DNA of 64,000 bases, taken from the NCBI RefSeq assembly GCF_004103755.1, contig NZ_CP035283.1, positions 558,001 through 622,000 of the forward strand, in the 5' to 3' direction. Below the pieces are notes generated by a model that did not search any database, was not told where the DNA came from, and saw nothing but the letters and a program-made list of their open reading frames with translations. The position numbers and the translations under genes are program-made. This DNA is from Caproiciproducens sp. NJN-50. Lineage in GTDB: Bacteria > Bacillota > Clostridia > Oscillospirales > Acutalibacteraceae. Below, in pieces: positions 34,156 to 44,341 of the stretch; the stretch's first letter is position 1, and each line of letters opens with the position of its first letter.

Positions 34156-36480
34156 TCATGCCGATTTTGCCAGCATCTGGACCAGCACCGTGATGTCGTC
34201 GTCGTGCCCGTCGGAACGGTTTGAAATCGCCTTTGAAACGATCGTTTCCGCCAGCTCCTGCGGCAGGCGGCCGTTCCACTGTTCCGTTTCCCGGCAGATC
34301 CACTCCGTCCCGGAGGAAAGGGCGCCGTCGGTCATCAGAATGAGAAGGTCGCCTTCAGACAGGGTCTCGGCGGATTTTGCAAACCGGGTTTCGTTCAGGA
34401 TCCCGACCGGCAGGCTTGGGGTGTCGATCACCACCGCGTGCCCGTTCTGCCGCAGGATCGCGGACGGCGCCCCGGCCTTGAACAGGTCGACGCTCCCGCT
34501 GAACAGGTCGACCGCGGCGATGTCCATGGTGGCGAGGGATTCGTCGCCGGACTTAACCAGAAGCGCCGAGTTCACGATCTTCAGCGCCGCGTCGAACCCG
34601 ATTCCCGCCTTGATCAGGCGCGTCATGATGCCGCAGGCCATCGCGCCGTCCACGGCCGCCCGTCCGCCCGTCCCCATCCCGTCGCTCAGGATGGCGATCT
34701 GGCGGCCGTTGCCGTCGGAAAATGTTTCAAAGCTGTCGCCGCAGAGTTTTCCGTTTCCGCAGACGTGCTGGGCGCAGCCGGACTTGACGCGGTAGGAGGG
34801 GAGCTCCGACATCTGGATCCGGCACTTTCCGCCCGCGGAGGTCACGCACGGCGGCTGGAACGTGCGGGTGCAGGTGCGGGAAATTTCCGCGGTCAGTTCG
34901 GCCTTGTTCAGGCGCGCGCCGTCCACCGGCCCCGAGACGATCTCGACGGACATGCGCCCGAACCGGTCCGTCCGGCAGCTCACGTCGAACGGCTGGATCC
35001 CGGCGAGGCGGAGCGTCTCCTCCACCTTTTGCGCCGCCGTGTAGTCAAATTTGTCGTAAAGCTCAAGCTCCGAAGCCATTTCCTCCAGCATGCTGCTGGT
35101 CGTCTCGAACTGGACCGCGACCACGTCGCGGACCTGCTGGGCCCGCGCCTCCGCCGCCGCCCGGACCACGAATTCGCCGTAATTGCGGTTTACGGCATCC
35201 GTCATCAGATTCAGGCGGCTGCAGTGGGAGGCGAACGGCGCGGCGAAATCTTCCCGCTGGATCTGTCTCTTCTCCCTGAGCTTGTCCGTCAGATCGTTAA
35301 AAGCGTTCATGCTGTCGGTGAAATTCCGGTCCCAGCAGTAGGCGTTCAGGCCGCAGGTCCGGCATACCTCGTCCACGGCCCTGTGGTAAACGCTGCTGAC
35401 ATCGGGAGAACAGGCGACCTGCAGCTTTTTGGAGACTTCCTCGACGGATTCCGAAACGCTTCCGAGGGCTTTCGCCGCGAAATCCAGCTTCATGATCACC
35501 GACCGGCGAAGGCCCTCCGTCCGGGGCGTGTCGTCGCTGCGCGAAAAGATTCCCACCAGGCCGCTGCCGGTTTTCGCGGGCAGCAGCATGTAGATCACCG
35601 TCGCAGCCATCACCTCGTAAAGCCCGTTCACGACGGCGGACTGGTTCCCGACCTGAAGCGAGGCGACCGTGTTCGCCGCCACAAACGCGCAGGCGGAGGC
35701 GAGGCGCCCCACGGGGGAGAACAGCCCCGCCATCAGGCCCCCCAGCGCGTAGGCGCCGGAAAGGTAGTTCAGGCCCGTGGTGGAGAGGCTGAACGCGATT
35801 CCAGCCGCCACTCCGGCGACGCTGCCGCCGCTGATCCCGCCGTACCTTGCCGCGAACAGAATCGCCAGTACGGCAAGGACCCGGCCCGCGGAAATCCCGC
35901 CGACGGTCAGCCCGGACAGGGAAAGGATGAGAAGCCCTGCCGAAAACGCGGCGCACGTGATTTCCTGAGAGCTCCACTCACCAGGGCTGCGGCCGGATTC
36001 CCAGGCGGCAACCGACCGGCTGAGGAAATAGGCCGCGGCCCCGGCCAGCATGGCCTCCGCCACATACATGGCGGCCGTCGCCGCGCCGGAACCGTTGACC
36101 AGCGCGACGGACATGCCGGTCGCCAGCACCGGCAAGGACGAGACCACGGGCGCGAACGCGGGATGCGAACGGAGCCGCACAAGGTCGTTCAGCGTCCACC
36201 GGATTGCCGCGGCGGCCAGCAGCGCGGCCAGATAGTGCACGGGAACCGTGACCGCGGAAGGGAGCAGATACCCTGCGGCGCTGCCGAGGATCACGCTCCA
36301 CAGGACCGAATAGGGCATCGCCGCCGCCGCCGCGACGCCGAAGGGCGCGTACTGCCCGAAAACGGTCCCCCGTGCGAGAAGCAGTCCCGCCGTGAAGGCC
36401 GCGAGGTGCCGCGCGGCCGTCCTGGCCGGAGCCGCCGCCGCCGTGGAGAGACGGACCCGGCGAATGTTTTCTTTTGCCAT
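34156..36480 (-). CDS. spoIIE: Stage II sporulation protein E
   Basis: 774 residues, near the Bacillus length (~825). The N-terminal ~310 residues are a multi-pass membrane domain of about ten helices, then a central oligomerisation region (DFAAKALGSVSESVEEVSKKL, with a Cys-containing VCRTCGLNAYCWDRN typical of Clostridia), and a C-terminal PP2C phosphatase (ILSDGMGTGGRAA, ILMTDGALSSG, GHDDDITVLV). SpoIIE dephosphorylates SpoIIAA at the asymmetric septum and so releases sigma-F in the forespore. Single gene with its own terminator. It is the clearest evidence that the organism sporulates. Confidence 0.97.
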   Translation of the reverse strand: MAKENIRRVRLSTAAAAPARTAARHLAAFTAGLLLARGTVFGQYAPFGVAAAAAMPYSVLWSVILGSAAGYLLPSAVTVPVHYLAALLAAAAIRWTLNDLVRLRSHPAFAPVVSSLPVLATGMSVALVNGSGAATAAMYVAEAMLAGAAAYFLSRSVAAWESGRSPGEWSSQEITCAAFSAGLLILSLSGLTVGGISAGRVLAVLAILFAARYGGISGGSVAGVAAGIAFSLSTTGLNYLSGAYALGGLMAGLFSPVGRLASACAFVAANTVASLQVGNQSAVVNGLYEVMAATVIYMLLPAKTGSGLVGIFSRSDDTPRTEGLRRSVIMKLDFAAKALGSVSESVEEVSKKLQVACSPDVSSVYHRAVDEVCRTCGLNAYCWDRNFTDSMNAFNDLTDKLREKRQIQREDFAAPFASHCSRLNLMTDAVNRNYGEFVVRAAAEARAQQVRDVVAVQFETTSSMLEEMASELELYDKFDYTAAQKVEETLRLAGIQPFDVSCRTDRFGRMSVEIVSGPVDGARLNKAELTAEISRTCTRTFQPPCVTSAGGKCRIQMSELPSYRVKSGCAQHVCGNGKLCGDSFETFSDGNGRQIAILSDGMGTGGRAAVDGAMACGIMTRLIKAGIGFDAALKIVNSALLVKSGDESLATMDIAAVDLFSGSVDLFKAGAPSAILRQNGHAVVIDTPSLPVGILNETRFAKSAETLSEGDLLILMTDGALSSGTEWICRETEQWNGRLPQELAETIVSKAISNRSDGHDDDITVLVQMLAKSA

Positions 36481-36656
36481 GGTATGATCACCGCCATCGT
36501 TTATTGGAACAACTTGTCCCTAAATTGACCTGAGTCTATTATACGATTTGTATTTAGATCATCTTGTCATAACATGATGTAGAATAATGGCGAAATGGAT
36601 CATAACAGAACAAATTTTCATTTATTGGGATTTTTATGGCAACCAAATGGAAACTG

Positions 36657-36665
36657 TGATAAAAT
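36657..36665 (+). promoter_or_regulatory. Extended -10 promoter of the aminotransferase-trpS operon
   Basis: TGA-TAAAAT (TAAAAT at 36660-36665), 35 bases before the start codon; a weak ATGGCA lies 18 bp upstream. Confidence 0.45.
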
Positions 36666-36700
36666 AGGGAATAAAATAACTCAGGGAAAGGTCGATCATC

Positions 36701-37891
36701 ATGGAATACCAATTTTCCAGGCGCGTGCTGGAACTCAGGCCGTCGGCAATCCGGGAAATTTTCAAATATGCGTCGGACCCGCGGGTCATTTCGCTCTCCG
36801 CGGGGAATCCCGCGCCGGAGGCGTTTCCGACCCGGGAAATTTCGGAGATTTCCGCGGAGCTTCTGGCCCAACGCCCGATCGACGCCCTCCAGTACGGGAC
36901 GACGGAAGGCTACACGCCGCTGCGGGATCATCTGAGGAAGTATCTGAAGGAAAAGCTGGGAATCGGCGCGGAGGGCGACGACCTGATCATCACGAGCGGC
37001 GCGCAGCAGATCATGGACCTGTTCACGAAGTCCATTGTGGACGAAGGGGACACCGTCCTGTGCGAGGCTCCGAGCTTTATCGGCGCGCTGAACACCTACC
37101 GCTCCTACCGCGCGGTGCTGCGCGGCGTGCCGATGGAGCCGGACGGCATGAGCCTTAATGGGCTGGAACAGGCATTAAAGGAAGAAAAGCGGGTAAAATT
37201 CATTTACACCATTCCGAATTTTCAGAACCCGACCGGCGCGACCATGAGCCTTGAAAAGCGCCATGGGATTTATGAGCTGGCCAAAAAATACGGCGTGATG
37301 ATCCTGGAAGACAACCCTTACGGCGACCTGCGCTTTTCGGGAGAGGACGTTCCCGCCATCAAATCCTTCGACACGGAGGGCATCGTCCTTTACGCGGGGA
37401 CCTTCTCCAAGGTCGTGGCTCCGGGCATCCGCGTCGGGTACGCCGTCGGGCCGAAGCCGATCCTTCAAAAGATGATCGTCTGCAAGCAGGGGGAGGATGT
37501 CCACACCAACAACTGGGCGCAGATCCTCTGCCATGAGCTGATGACGAAATACGATTTCGACGCGCACCTGCTGCGTCTGAAAGAGGTTTACCGCAAGAAA
37601 TCGAAGGTTGCCGTCGACGCGATGAACCGCTGGCTCCTTCCGAAAATCACCTATCTGCCGATCGAGGGCGGCCTGTTTTTCTGGTGCACCCTTCCGGAAG
37701 GGACCGATATGCTGGAGTTTGTCAAACGCGCGATCGAGCACAAGGTGTGCGTCGTCCCCGGCAATTCCTTCCTGACGGACGAATCGCAGCCGTGCCGGTC
37801 GTTCCGCATCAATTACACCACGCCGACCGACGAGAACCTCGTGCGCGGCATTCAGCTTTTGGGGGAAGTCGCAGACGACATGATCCGCTGA
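36701..37891 (+). CDS. PLP-dependent aminotransferase (2-aminoadipate-transaminase-like)
   Basis: 396 residues, class I/II fold without a GntR head. Visible: SLSAGNPAPEAFP, YGTTEGYTPLRDHL, TSGAQQIMDL, PNFQNPTGATMS, LEDNPYGDLRF and the Schiff-base Lys in GTFSKVVAPGIRVGY. The pattern is that of the LysN/KAT II subgroup, which accepts several aromatic and 2-aminoadipate substrates. Thirty bases upstream of trpS; a link to aromatic amino acid metabolism is possible. Confidence 0.9.
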   Translation: MEYQFSRRVLELRPSAIREIFKYASDPRVISLSAGNPAPEAFPTREISEISAELLAQRPIDALQYGTTEGYTPLRDHLRKYLKEKLGIGAEGDDLIITSGAQQIMDLFTKSIVDEGDTVLCEAPSFIGALNTYRSYRAVLRGVPMEPDGMSLNGLEQALKEEKRVKFIYTIPNFQNPTGATMSLEKRHGIYELAKKYGVMILEDNPYGDLRFSGEDVPAIKSFDTEGIVLYAGTFSKVVAPGIRVGYAVGPKPILQKMIVCKQGEDVHTNNWAQILCHELMTKYDFDAHLLRLKEVYRKKSKVAVDAMNRWLLPKITYLPIEGGLFFWCTLPEGTDMLEFVKRAIEHKVCVVPGNSFLTDESQPCRSFRINYTTPTDENLVRGIQLLGEVADDMIR

Positions 37892-37921
37892 AAGCATCAA
37901 TCTATGGAGGCGTCAGTTTAC

Positions 37922-38932
37922 ATGGAACCGGAAAAGACCGAAACCGCAAAAAAAATAATCTTCAGCGCGATCCAGCCGAGCGGCACCATCACGCTCGGCA
38001 ATTACCTCGGCGCGCTGAAAAACTGGATTGAGCTGCAGGACGAATACGACTGCATTTACGCGCTGGCCGACCTGCACACCATCACGGTGCGGCAGGAGCC
38101 GGCCAAATTCCGCCGCAACACGCTGGAGGCCTACGCGCTGCTGCTCGCCTGCGGCATCGACCCGCAGAAAAGCCCGTTTTTTATTCAGAGCCAAGTGCCG
38201 GAGCATGCGCAGCTTGCGTGGGTCCTGAACTGCTACACCCAGTTCGGCGAGCTGCAGCGCATGACGCAGTTCAAGGATAAATCGCAGAAACACCCGGACA
38301 ACGTCAACGCCGGCCTGTTCACTTATCCGAGCCTGATGGCCGCCGATATCCTCCTCTACCAGGCGGACCTGGTCCCGGTCGGAGTCGACCAGAAACAGCA
38401 CATCGAGCTGACCCGCAATATTGCGGAACGCTTCAACGGCCTGTACGGCCAGACGTTCAAGCTGCCGGACGGGTATATTCCGGAAACGGGCGCGAAGATC
38501 ATGTCCCTTCAGGACCCGACCCGCAAAATGAGCAAATCCGATGAAAACGTCAACGCCTCCATCGCGGTTCTCGACAGGCCTGAGGATATCGTGCGCAAGT
38601 TCAAGCGCGCCGTGACCGACAGCGAGGCCTGCGTGCGCCGCGCGCCCGGAAAAGACGGAGTCAACAACCTGATGGGCATTTACTCCTGCGTGACGGGGAA
38701 GAACGACGGGCAGATCGAGGCGGAATTTGCCGGCAGGGGCTACGGCGACTTTAAAACGGCGGTCGGCGAAGCGGTCGTGGAGCATTTGAGGCCCATTCGC
38801 GAGAAATTCGACGAATACATCAAGAACAGGGATTACCTGGAACAATGTTATTCCGAAGGAGCGCGGAAAGCGGAGGCGATCGCCCGCAGAACCCTGCGCA
38901 AGGCGATGAAAAAAGTCGGCTTCCTTCAGTAG
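37922..38932 (+). CDS. trpS: Tryptophanyl-tRNA synthetase
   Basis: 336 residues, usual TrpRS length. The class I signature is in IQPSGTITLGNYLGAL (TLGN in the HIGH position), with the KMSKS loop in TRKMSKSDEN and the Trp-pocket segment VPVGVDQKQHIELTRNIAERFN. ATG 37922 is preferred since GGAGG lies 11 bases upstream; ATG 37904 overlaps that ribosome site. No T-box leader is seen because it is downstream in an operon. Confidence 0.97.
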   Translation: MEPEKTETAKKIIFSAIQPSGTITLGNYLGALKNWIELQDEYDCIYALADLHTITVRQEPAKFRRNTLEAYALLLACGIDPQKSPFFIQSQVPEHAQLAWVLNCYTQFGELQRMTQFKDKSQKHPDNVNAGLFTYPSLMAADILLYQADLVPVGVDQKQHIELTRNIAERFNGLYGQTFKLPDGYIPETGAKIMSLQDPTRKMSKSDENVNASIAVLDRPEDIVRKFKRAVTDSEACVRRAPGKDGVNNLMGIYSCVTGKNDGQIEAEFAGRGYGDFKTAVGEAVVEHLRPIREKFDEYIKNRDYLEQCYSEGARKAEAIARRTLRKAMKKVGFLQ

Positions 38933-38952
38933 AAGCCGGATCATCCGAAATC

Positions 38953-38991
38953 AGGAATCCCCCCGTCCGGCGTCCGGACGGGGGGATTCCT
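38953..38991. terminator. Bidirectional terminator between trpS and the alr operon
   Basis: An 18-bp perfect stem (38953-38970 with 38974-38991), 3-base loop, between convergent units. Confidence 0.88.
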
Positions 38992-39167
38992 CAATATTTG
39001 TTTTGTTTTAGGCTCCTGACGTAGAAGAACTGAAGGATCAGGGAGGCGGTGAGCAGCTCGGCACACTCCCTGGTGCCTGTTCCCGTGACGGCGTTGTGAA
39101 TCGCCGCGGCGACCGCGGCCGCCGAAAATGCCCACGCCAAAACCATCAATGCTCTGTTTCGCTGCAT
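38991..39167 (-). CDS. Small membrane protein, 58 residues
   Basis: A short gene with GGGAGGG 5 bases before its ATG. Product: basic start MQRNRAL, a hydrophobic helix (about 8-23, Ala-rich), a short polar stretch TGTGTRECAEL, a second hydrophobic helix (about 39-50) and a basic end SLKQNKY. I do not recognise the family. It lies 30 bases downstream of alr on the same strand and is probably the last gene of that operon. Confidence 0.6.
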   Translation of the reverse strand: MQRNRALMVLAWAFSAAAVAAAIHNAVTGTGTRECAELLTASLILQFFYVRSLKQNKY

Positions 39168-39197
39168 GAAATCCCTCCCATTCCGGCGGAGCGGCCG

Positions 39198-40388
39198 TTA
39201 TCGCCTGAGGTAATCGAGGTTTCCCACCGTTTCGCCGTTCTGCCGGTAAACGCGAGGCACCCGTTTGGACACGCCGCACACCAGCTCATAGTTGATCGTT
39301 CCAACCTGCGCGGCCAGCTCGTCCACGGGGAGAGCGACTTCGCCGTCGCGGCCGAAGACGGTGACTTCATCCCCGGCCCGCACGCCCGGAATGTTCGTCA
39401 CATCCAGCATCAGCTGGTCCATGCAGACCCGGCCGATGATCTTCGCCCGCCGCCCGCTCACCAGCATCTCCGCCGACTGAGACAGGACCCTGGGGTATCC
39501 GTCCGCGTATCCGACCGGCACCGTTGCAACTTTCGTTTCTTCACTTGAGGTAAACTTTCTCCCGTAGCTGACCGAGGTTTGCGCGGGGATCGTCTTGACC
39601 AGGGAGACAACGCTCTTCAGCTGCATTGCGGGAATCAGCGGCACGGGATTCCGGATGCGGTCCGACGGCATCAGCCCGTACAGGATCACGCCGGGGCGAA
39701 CCATGTCGAGCTGCATTTCCGGGTAGTCGAGGATCGCGGCGGAATTCGCGCAGTGGCGGATGCGGAACCGAATCCCGCGCTGCTCCAGCCGGCCGATCCC
39801 GTCGAGAAAATTGCGGTACTGCATCTGCGTGTAGACGCGTCCGTCTTCCCCTTCGTCGGCGACCGCAAAGTGGGTGAAAATCCCTTCGGGATCAATTCCG
39901 GGAAATTTGCACGCGCGCTCGACTTCGTCCAGAGCTCCGGCATCGCGCTCCGGCTGCTGGTACAGAAAGCCGATCCGGCTCATGCCGGTGTCGAGCGAAA
40001 CGTGCACTTTCACGGTCACGCCGGCTTTTACGGCCTGTCCGCTCAGCGCGGCCGCGTACTCGCCGCCGACCAGCGCCTGGGAAATATTCAGCCGCGCAAG
40101 CTCCGCCGCCGCTTCGGGCGGCGTATAGCCGAGGATCAGCACCGGCAGTTTCGCGCCCGCCCTGCGGAGCTGCCGCGCTTCCTCCAGATTGGAGACCGCG
40201 AACCAGTCCGCACCCAGCCTCCCGTACACTTCTGCGAGCCGCTCGGCCCCATGGCCATAAGCGTCCGCCTTGACCACGCAGCAGATTTTTGTTTTACTGC
40301 GCAGCCTTTTCCGGATTTCGCTGTAATTATGTTCGACGGCATCCAGGCTGATTTCCGCCCAGGTCCGTTTCAGAATATCATCCGTCAT
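39198..40388 (-). CDS. alr: Alanine racemase
   Basis: 396 residues. Fold type III PLP enzyme making D-alanine for peptidoglycan. PLP Lys in CVVKADAYGHGA, the HVSLDTGMSRIGF and EGIFTHFAVADE barrel motifs, and the C-terminal catalytic Tyr in TSVSYGRKF. VRPGVILYGLMPS is also typical. It follows purL by 27 bases on the same strand. Confidence 0.96.
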   Translation of the reverse strand: MTDDILKRTWAEISLDAVEHNYSEIRKRLRSKTKICCVVKADAYGHGAERLAEVYGRLGADWFAVSNLEEARQLRRAGAKLPVLILGYTPPEAAAELARLNISQALVGGEYAAALSGQAVKAGVTVKVHVSLDTGMSRIGFLYQQPERDAGALDEVERACKFPGIDPEGIFTHFAVADEGEDGRVYTQMQYRNFLDGIGRLEQRGIRFRIRHCANSAAILDYPEMQLDMVRPGVILYGLMPSDRIRNPVPLIPAMQLKSVVSLVKTIPAQTSVSYGRKFTSSEETKVATVPVGYADGYPRVLSQSAEMLVSGRRAKIIGRVCMDQLMLDVTNIPGVRAGDEVTVFGRDGEVALPVDELAAQVGTINYELVCGVSKRVPRVYRQNGETVGNLDYLRR

Positions 40389-40415
40389 AGCGATTGCCAG
40401 CTTTCAGACTTCGTA

Positions 40416-43400
40416 TTATTTAAAGTATTTTACGCCGGATTCGAACAGCTTCTGATCTTTTTCGCCCGGCACATTTTTGTAGAGATTTTTGCCCATCCGC
40501 TCGGAGTGGCTCATCTTGCCGAGAATGTGCCCGTCCGGGCTGGTGATGCCCTCCACGGCGCTGACCGAGCCGTTCGGGCTCCATTCGGCCGAGCCGCTGG
40601 GAACACCGTCCGGCGCGCAGTACTGGGTCGCAACCTGTCCGTTCGCGATCAGGGCATCCATCCCACCGTCCTCCGCGACGAAACGCCCTTCCCCGTGGGA
40701 GATCGGAACCGCGAACACGTCGCCCGCGTTCACCCCCGCGAACCACGGGGACTTGACGGAGGTCACGCGCGTGTAGACCATGCGCGAAATATGCCGCCCG
40801 ATGCTGTTGAACGTCAGGGTCGGCGCGTGTTCCGACGGGGCTGTGATTCTGCCGTACGGGACCAGGCCCAGTTTAATCAGCGCCTGGAACCCGTTGCAGA
40901 TGCCGAGCATCAGGCCGTCCCTTTCGGTAAGCAGCTGCTCAACGGCCTCCGCGACGCGCGGATTGCGGAAGGCCGTCGCAATGAACTTGCCGGAGCCGTC
41001 CGGCTCGTCGCCCCCGGAGAAGCCGCCGGGAATCATGATGATCTGGGAGAGGGAAATCGCTTCCGACATTCGCCGGATGGTCTCCTCGATATCATTCGGC
41101 GTCAGATTGCGCACCACCAGAACCTCCGGCAGGGCGCCGGCCCTTTCGAACGCGCGGGCGCTGTCATACTCGCAGTTTGTACCGGGGAACACCGGAATGA
41201 ACACGCGCGGCTTTGCCGCCTTGATTGCGGGAACGGAGGAATTCCGGCTTTTAAACAGAGGAATATCGCGGATTTCAACTTCCGGAGCCGCTGTTGGGAA
41301 GATGTTATCCAGCGTTCCGTTCCACGCGGCGATCAGCCGGTCGAGGTCCAGCGAACACTCGCCGAGTTTCACCCGCGGCTCCTCGATCGTGTCACCCAGC
41401 GTGAGAAAAGCCTGATCCAGCAAGGGAGTCTCTCCGCTCACTTCCACGAGAATCGCGCCGGACGCCGGTGCGAACAGGCAGCGGTGATTCAGAACCGCCG
41501 GATGAAACCGGAAGCCGATCTTGTTCCCGAAGCACATGCGCGCAATCGCCGCCGCCGCTCCGCCCTCGCGGACGACCGACGCGGAAAGCACGCCGTTTTC
41601 CCCGATCAGGCGGGTCACGGAGGCGTAATAGGATTTCAGCTTCCGCCAGTTGGGCAGCAGGGTGTCCGGGTCCTCCGGCAGAGGCAGCAGCAGAACGCGG
41701 GAACCGGCCTTTTGGAATGCCGCCGAGACGGTTCTGCTCTTTTTCGTCATTGTGACTGCAAAGCTGACCAGTGTGGGCGGAACGTGGATCTCCTCAAAGG
41801 TTCCGCTCATGCTGTCCTTGCCGCCGATGGCAGGAATGCCGAGCCCGATCTGCGCGGAAAACGCGCCGAGCAGGGCGGCGGCGGGTTTGCCCCAGGTCCT
41901 GGGGTCGTCCGTCATCCGCTCAAAATACTCCTGAAAAGTCAGGCGCGCTTTGAGCGGGTCGGCGCCGGCCGCCGCCAGCTTCGACAGGCTTTCCACCACC
42001 GCGTAGGCCGCCCCGTGGAACGGGGAGAAGCGGGAGACGCCGGGGATGAAGCCGTAGCTCATCGCCGTCGCGTCGTCGCTTTCGCCGGAAACCGGCAGCC
42101 CGGCCACCATGGCTTCCTCCGGCGTGAGCTGATAGGTTCCGGCGAAGGGCATCAGCACGGTTTCGGCGCCGATGCTGGAGTCAAAACGCTCGGAAAGCCC
42201 TTTCTGGCCGCAGACCTCCAGCCGGGAAAGGTTGATTTCAAACGCCTGCTCCAACGGGAGATCCGCGAGGCATTCCGGAACCTTAGCGCGGTAGTTGCCC
42301 TTCGGGTCCACGGCGGAAATCAGGGCGTCGGCGTTCTGAGTCACGCCGTTCGTGTCGAGAAACGAGCGGGCGAGATCGACGATCCTGTCGCCGCGCCACG
42401 TCATGCGAAGCCGGGAGGTTCCCGTCACTTCCGCGACGGCGGTCGCGCTCAGATTTTCACGGGCCGCGGCTTCGATAAAGGCACCCAGGTCGCCGGGGTC
42501 CAGCACGACCGCCATGCGTTCCTGCGATTCGGAAATGGCAAGCTCCGTCCCGTCAAGTCCCTCGTATTTTTTCGGAACCCTGTCCAGGTCGATGTCGAGC
42601 CCTTCCGCCAGCTCGCCGATTGCGACGCTGACGCCGCCTGCGCCGAAATCGTTGCAGCGTTTGATCCTCCGTGCGACAGCCGGGTCGCGGAACAGGCGCT
42701 GGATTTTGCGCTCGGTGGGCGGATTGCCCTTCTGCACCTCCGCGCCGCAGACCTCGATGGACTGCTCCGTGTGCGCCTTGGAGGAGCCGGTGGCTCCCCC
42801 GCAGCCGTCGCGCCCGGTCGCGCCGCCCAGCAGGACGATCACGTCGCCCGGAACCGGAACGCCGCGCACCACGTTTTCTTTTGGGGAAGCGCCGATTACC
42901 GCGCCGATTTCCATGCGCTTCGCAACGTAACCGGGGTCGTAGAGTTCCGTCACCTGACCGGTCGCCAGACCGATCTGGTTGCCGTAGGAGCTGTAACCCT
43001 GTGCCGCGCCGGTCGTGATCTTGCGCGTCGGCAGCTTGCCTTTCCGCGTCTTTTCGAACGGAACGCGCGGATCGCCGGAGCCCGTGACACGCATGGCCTG
43101 ATAGACGTAAGCCCTGCCGGAGAGCGGGTCGCGGATCGCGCCGCCGAGGCAGGTCGCCGCGCCGCCGAACGGTTCGATTTCCGTCGGGTGGTTGTGGGTC
43201 TCGTTCTTAAACTGCACCAGCCATTTCTGCACCTGCCCGTCCACCGTGACAGGCACCTCGACCGAACAGGCGTTAATTTCCTCGCTCTCGTCCAGATCGG
43301 GGAGCAGGCCGCGTTTCCGCAGCAGCTTCATTCCGATGACGGCCATGTCCATCAGGGAAACCGGTCGGTCGGTCCTTCCGTAGACCTCGTCCCTTGCGTG

Positions 43401-44171
43401 ATAGTATTCCGCGAGTGCATCCTCGATCGCCATGCTGAGCGCGGAACGCTCGACCGTAATCCTATTCAGGCGGGTCAGAAACGTCGTGTGGCGGCAGTGG
43501 TCGCTCCAGTAGGTGTCGATCACGCGCAGCTCCGTCACGCTGGGGTCCCGCTTCTCGGCGTCGCGGAAATAGTTCCGGCAGAACAGAAGGTCTTCCCGGC
43601 TCATGGCAAACCCCATGGACTGATGATACTCAAAAAGCCGCCCTTCGTTCCAGGAGATGAATCCTTCCACACGAACGACATCCTCAGGCGCCTTTGCCTC
43701 GGATTCGAGTGTTTCCGGCTTGCTCATGGAAGCAAGGCGGCTTTCAACCGGGTTAATCAGATAATTTTCGATTTTAATCAGGTCCTCGTGGCGCAGACCC
43801 TTGACCGCAACGAGCTTTGCAGTGGTAACCTGAGGCCGCTCGCCCTGTGTCAGCAGCTGAACGCACTGGGCGGCGGAATCCGCCCTCTGGTCATACTGTC
43901 CCGGCAGATATTCCATCGCGAAAGCTTCGTAGCCTTCGGGCAACGGATATTCCTCTTCATACACGAGGTCCACGTTCGGCTCCGAAAGGATCGTATCCCT
44001 CGCCGCGGCGTATTCTTCTCCCTTGATTCCGGAAAGGTCGTAACGGTTGACAATTTTGACGTCCTCCACGGCGGTAAGCCCCAGGTTTTCCATCAAATCC
44101 GTCCTGAGCTGCCGTGCTTCCCCATCAAATCCAGGCCGCTTTTCCACAAAAACACGGATGACTTCTGACAT
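40416..44171 (-). CDS. purL: Phosphoribosylformylglycinamidine synthase, single-chain form
   Basis: 1251 residues, the large one-polypeptide PurL rather than the PurS/PurQ/PurL complex. N-terminal PurS-like domain (MSEVIRVFVEKRPGF), AIR-synthase-like domains with ETHNHPTEIEPFGGAATC..., GGKDSMSG and GCGGATGSS, and a C-terminal glutamine amidotransferase (FPGTNCEYDSARAFERAG; Cys in LGICNGFQALI; His/Glu in PISHGEGRF). ATG 44171 has GGGGG 6 bases upstream. No other pur gene is in the window. The very long frame on the opposite strand is a GC-driven shadow. Confidence 0.97.
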   Translation of the reverse strand: MSEVIRVFVEKRPGFDGEARQLRTDLMENLGLTAVEDVKIVNRYDLSGIKGEEYAAARDTILSEPNVDLVYEEEYPLPEGYEAFAMEYLPGQYDQRADSAAQCVQLLTQGERPQVTTAKLVAVKGLRHEDLIKIENYLINPVESRLASMSKPETLESEAKAPEDVVRVEGFISWNEGRLFEYHQSMGFAMSREDLLFCRNYFRDAEKRDPSVTELRVIDTYWSDHCRHTTFLTRLNRITVERSALSMAIEDALAEYYHARDEVYGRTDRPVSLMDMAVIGMKLLRKRGLLPDLDESEEINACSVEVPVTVDGQVQKWLVQFKNETHNHPTEIEPFGGAATCLGGAIRDPLSGRAYVYQAMRVTGSGDPRVPFEKTRKGKLPTRKITTGAAQGYSSYGNQIGLATGQVTELYDPGYVAKRMEIGAVIGASPKENVVRGVPVPGDVIVLLGGATGRDGCGGATGSSKAHTEQSIEVCGAEVQKGNPPTERKIQRLFRDPAVARRIKRCNDFGAGGVSVAIGELAEGLDIDLDRVPKKYEGLDGTELAISESQERMAVVLDPGDLGAFIEAAARENLSATAVAEVTGTSRLRMTWRGDRIVDLARSFLDTNGVTQNADALISAVDPKGNYRAKVPECLADLPLEQAFEINLSRLEVCGQKGLSERFDSSIGAETVLMPFAGTYQLTPEEAMVAGLPVSGESDDATAMSYGFIPGVSRFSPFHGAAYAVVESLSKLAAAGADPLKARLTFQEYFERMTDDPRTWGKPAAALLGAFSAQIGLGIPAIGGKDSMSGTFEEIHVPPTLVSFAVTMTKKSRTVSAAFQKAGSRVLLLPLPEDPDTLLPNWRKLKSYYASVTRLIGENGVLSASVVREGGAAAAIARMCFGNKIGFRFHPAVLNHRCLFAPASGAILVEVSGETPLLDQAFLTLGDTIEEPRVKLGECSLDLDRLIAAWNGTLDNIFPTAAPEVEIRDIPLFKSRNSSVPAIKAAKPRVFIPVFPGTNCEYDSARAFERAGALPEVLVVRNLTPNDIEETIRRMSEAISLSQIIMIPGGFSGGDEPDGSGKFIATAFRNPRVAEAVEQLLTERDGLMLGICNGFQALIKLGLVPYGRITAPSEHAPTLTFNSIGRHISRMVYTRVTSVKSPWFAGVNAGDVFAVPISHGEGRFVAEDGGMDALIANGQVATQYCAPDGVPSGSAEWSPNGSVSAVEGITSPDGHILGKMSHSERMGKNLYKNVPGEKDQKLFESGVKYFK

Positions 44172-44341
44172 TTTTTCCCCCATTCCGCCGGACAGCCGGC
44201 TGAATTTCGATCCGATCCCTGATTCAGATTTCATACAGCTTATTTTAGCATAACCGGCGTGGATAGGAAAGGGCGAAATGCACCAATTTTCGCCTTTCGC
44301 CGTGAAAGGGATTGACGTTCCAAAGCCCGGCGGAAAACGGC

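Noticed and set aside
34438..36528. A 696-codon open frame on the plus strand
   Set aside because: Antisense to spoIIE, low-complexity Arg/Gly/Ala/Asp composition, no motif.
36541..36700. T-box or other amino-acid riboswitch before the aminotransferase-trpS operon
   Set aside because: No T-box sequence, specifier stem or terminator/antiterminator pair in the 220-base gap.
39579..44168. A 1529-codon open frame on the plus strand
   Set aside because: It lies exactly antisense to alr and purL, both certain by motifs; its translation is Arg/Gly/His-rich without any recognisable domain. It is a shadow caused by high GC at third codon positions.
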